5,828 nt of DNA from positions 1 through 5,828 of the forward strand of contig DASUSF010000059.1 in NCBI GenBank assembly GCA_036375275.1, in the 5' to 3' direction. Source of the stretch: DASUSF01 sp036375275. GTDB taxonomy: Bacteria; Pseudomonadota; Alphaproteobacteria; Geminicoccales; Geminicoccaceae. The notes beneath the pieces are model-generated. The model saw nothing but the letters and a program-made list of their open reading frames with translations, did not search any database and had not been told where the DNA came from. Shown piece by piece: positions 4,496 through 5,828 of this stretch (position 1 is its first letter; the number at the start of each line of letters is the position of its first letter). The position numbers and the translations under genes were made by a program.

Positions 4496-5828
4496 TCATT
4501 CCGCCGCCTCGATTTCCGGCGCCGGACGCCGCCAGGCCTCCAGGAGCCGCGCCTCCTGCTCCCCGAACCTCCGGAGGTTGTCGTTCTTCACGGGGCCGAA
4601 GCCGCGGATCGTGAGCGGCAGGCGGGCGATGCTCACCGCGAGCCCGTGGTTGGCCGGGGTGAGGTCACGGCAGAGCTCCTCGAGCACCGCCTCGAAGTGG
4701 TCGATCAGGCGCCGCTCGGTCCGCCGCTCCCCGAGCCAGCCGAACGGGTCGAACGGAGTGCCGCGCAGCCGCCGGCCATGCGCCAACGCGCGGAGAACGG
4801 GGCGCAGCCAGGGGCCCCAAAGCGCCGCTTCCGCGGCCGCCCGGTGGTCGGATCGGGGCGCGCGAGCCAGGTCGGCGCGAGATCGAAATGGATCTCGAAG
4901 CCGGGCTCGAACTGCTGCTCGAGGATCGCCTGAAAGGCGGGGTCGCCGAGCAGCCGCGCGACCTCGTACTCGTCCTTGTAGGCCATCAGCTTGAACAGGC
5001 TCTGCGCGGCCGCGACCGCCAGAGCGTCCCGAGGTGGCGCGAGGCTGCTCTCCGCCCGCCGCACCGCCTCGATGCGGCGCAGATACCGGGCTGACCACGC
5101 GGCATCCTGATAGGCTTCGAGGAAGGCCGCGTGGCGATCGATCAGCCGGTCGAGATCGTCCTCCGGCGGGGGTGACAGAACCTCCGGTGCCATCTGGTTC
5201 AGCCAGCGCCGCAGCCGGACCTCGTCCGCGGCGGCGCATCGCCCGACCCGGAACGCCTCGCGGTTCGCTTCGACCGCGGTGCCGTCGAGCCCGATCGCCC
5301 GGTCGATGGCGCCGATGCCGACCGGGAGAAGGCCGTGCTGGGCGGCGAACCCGAGGAGGACCAGGTTGGCCGCCACCGGCGCGCCCAGCGCCGCCGCGAT
5401 CCGCCTGGCGTCCAGGCCCAGCACGCGGCCGACCGCCTGCCCGATCCGCCCTTCGTAGCTCCCCGCATCGAGGGCGAGATCGGGGTCGCGCGCGAAGCCC
5501 CAGGTGGGCCGGAGCGCCCGGTCGACCACCGCCGTCGCGTCGCGCGCCAGCCGCCCGAGCATCGCCTCGCGCGCCGCGGTCACGAGGTCGGCGCCGAGGA
5601 GGAGCCGCCCTCGCCAGTTCGGGATCCTCGGCCCGCGGGACACGGGCATCCCGCCGCCGATCCGGACATGGCTCGTGACCGCGCCGTACTTCTGCGCGAG
5701 GCCGGTCTGGTCGAGCGTCCTCACCTGCAGGCCGTCGAGATGCGCGGCCATGCCGAGGATCTGGGCGAGGGTCACGATCCCGGTCCCACCGACGCCGGCG
5801 ATCAGAATGTCGTAGCCCCCGGCCGGAT
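4496..5828 (-). pseudogene. Indolepyruvate ferredoxin oxidoreductase family protein, C-terminal part, frameshifted
   Basis: This is the 3' end of a gene running in from the right edge. These enzymes convert aryl-pyruvates such as indolepyruvate to acyl-CoA with ferredoxin as electron acceptor (family knowledge). The visible part begins with the gamma/IorB-type domain: YDILIAGVGGTGIVTLAQIL, then DQTGLAQKYGAVTSHVRI. The C-terminal DUF6537-type region follows, with LMAYKDEYEVARL, FDLAPTWLARPDP and TGRPRKRRFG. At the GGGGCCCC run (4811-4818) the reading frame breaks. The family-like sequence resumes in another frame with PWLRPVLRALAHGRRLRGTP, DPFGWLGERRTERRLIDHFE, LTPANHGLAVSIARLP and IRGFGPVKNDNL, ending at 4496. 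Left in the first frame, the protein would end at 4705 after about 36 unrelated residues. Visible coding is about 336 plus 105 residues. If it is the fused form (about 1150 residues), the thiamine-pyrophosphate part lies outside the window; a separate IorB-type subunit is also possible. Both sides of the break look well conserved, so a sequencing error or a very recent mutation is likely. Confidence 0.85.
4811..4818 (-). other. Frameshift site in the oxidoreductase gene (GGGGCCCC run)
   Basis: On the minus strand the frame reads CGC TTT GGG up to 4816 (Arg-Phe-Gly). The family-like continuation Pro-Trp-Leu-Arg is read from 4813, leaving two unassigned bases. Removing two bases gives RFGPWLR, as expected from the family; adding one gives RFGAPWLR. 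A self-complementary G4C4 run is a common place for base-calling errors and for true slippage. Confidence 0.8.

Noticed and set aside
4811..4824. Programmed -1 ribosomal frameshift in the oxidoreductase gene
   Set aside because: The frame change is in the -1 direction, but no X-XXY-YYZ heptamer fits the reading frame and this family is not known for recoding. An indel or sequencing error is simpler.

Overview
The window is GC-rich, with strong third-position GC bias. It reads as chromosome of an alphaproteobacterium, most plausibly Hyphomicrobiales and Methylobacterium-like. The grounds are a PqqE of PQQ biosynthesis, a double PRC-barrel protein of a type common in that class, a large-type indolepyruvate ferredoxin oxidoreductase, and GGGAG ribosome binding sites. 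The genus is an inference; no rRNA or other marker is present.

Layout, left to right. (1) 1-738, minus: the N-terminal 246 residues of PqqE, cut by the window edge. (2) 739-974: a 236-base gap with no convincing gene, holding a 27-base interrupted dyad at 801-827. (3) 975-1706, minus: a protein made of two copies of a PRC-barrel module, each ending in Pro-Tyr-Trp. (4) 1707-1842: a divergent spacer with two short GC hairpins. (5) 1843-2820, plus: a YrbG-type Ca2+/Na+ exchanger with both alpha-repeats intact. (6) 2900-3082, plus: a 60-residue exported peptide, followed by a tandem-hairpin terminator. (7) 3201-3944, plus: a ZIP-family metal transporter with a GTG start. (8) 3981-4334, minus and convergent with the ZIP gene: a 117-residue conserved protein of unknown function. 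(9) 4335-4495: a spacer richer in A+T, with a perfect FNR/FixK-type box (TTGAT-N4-ATCAA) about 42 bases upstream of a predicted start point for gene 8. (10) 4496-5828, minus: the 3' part of an indolepyruvate ferredoxin oxidoreductase gene, open at the window edge and interrupted by a frameshift at a GGGGCCCC run (4811-4818).

How they fit together: this looks like ordinary chromosomal housekeeping and accessory DNA, not one dedicated system. Two cation transporters flank a small exported peptide, which loosely suggests metal or ion homeostasis. The FNR/FixK box next to an oxygen-sensitive, ferredoxin-linked oxidoreductase suggests low-oxygen control at the right end, most directly of the 117-residue protein. 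The items most worth checking are the FNR/FixK box and its unknown target, the frameshift, and a pqqE with no pqqD directly upstream. I found no CRISPR array, insertion sequence, tRNA or rRNA, and no clearly new multi-gene system.
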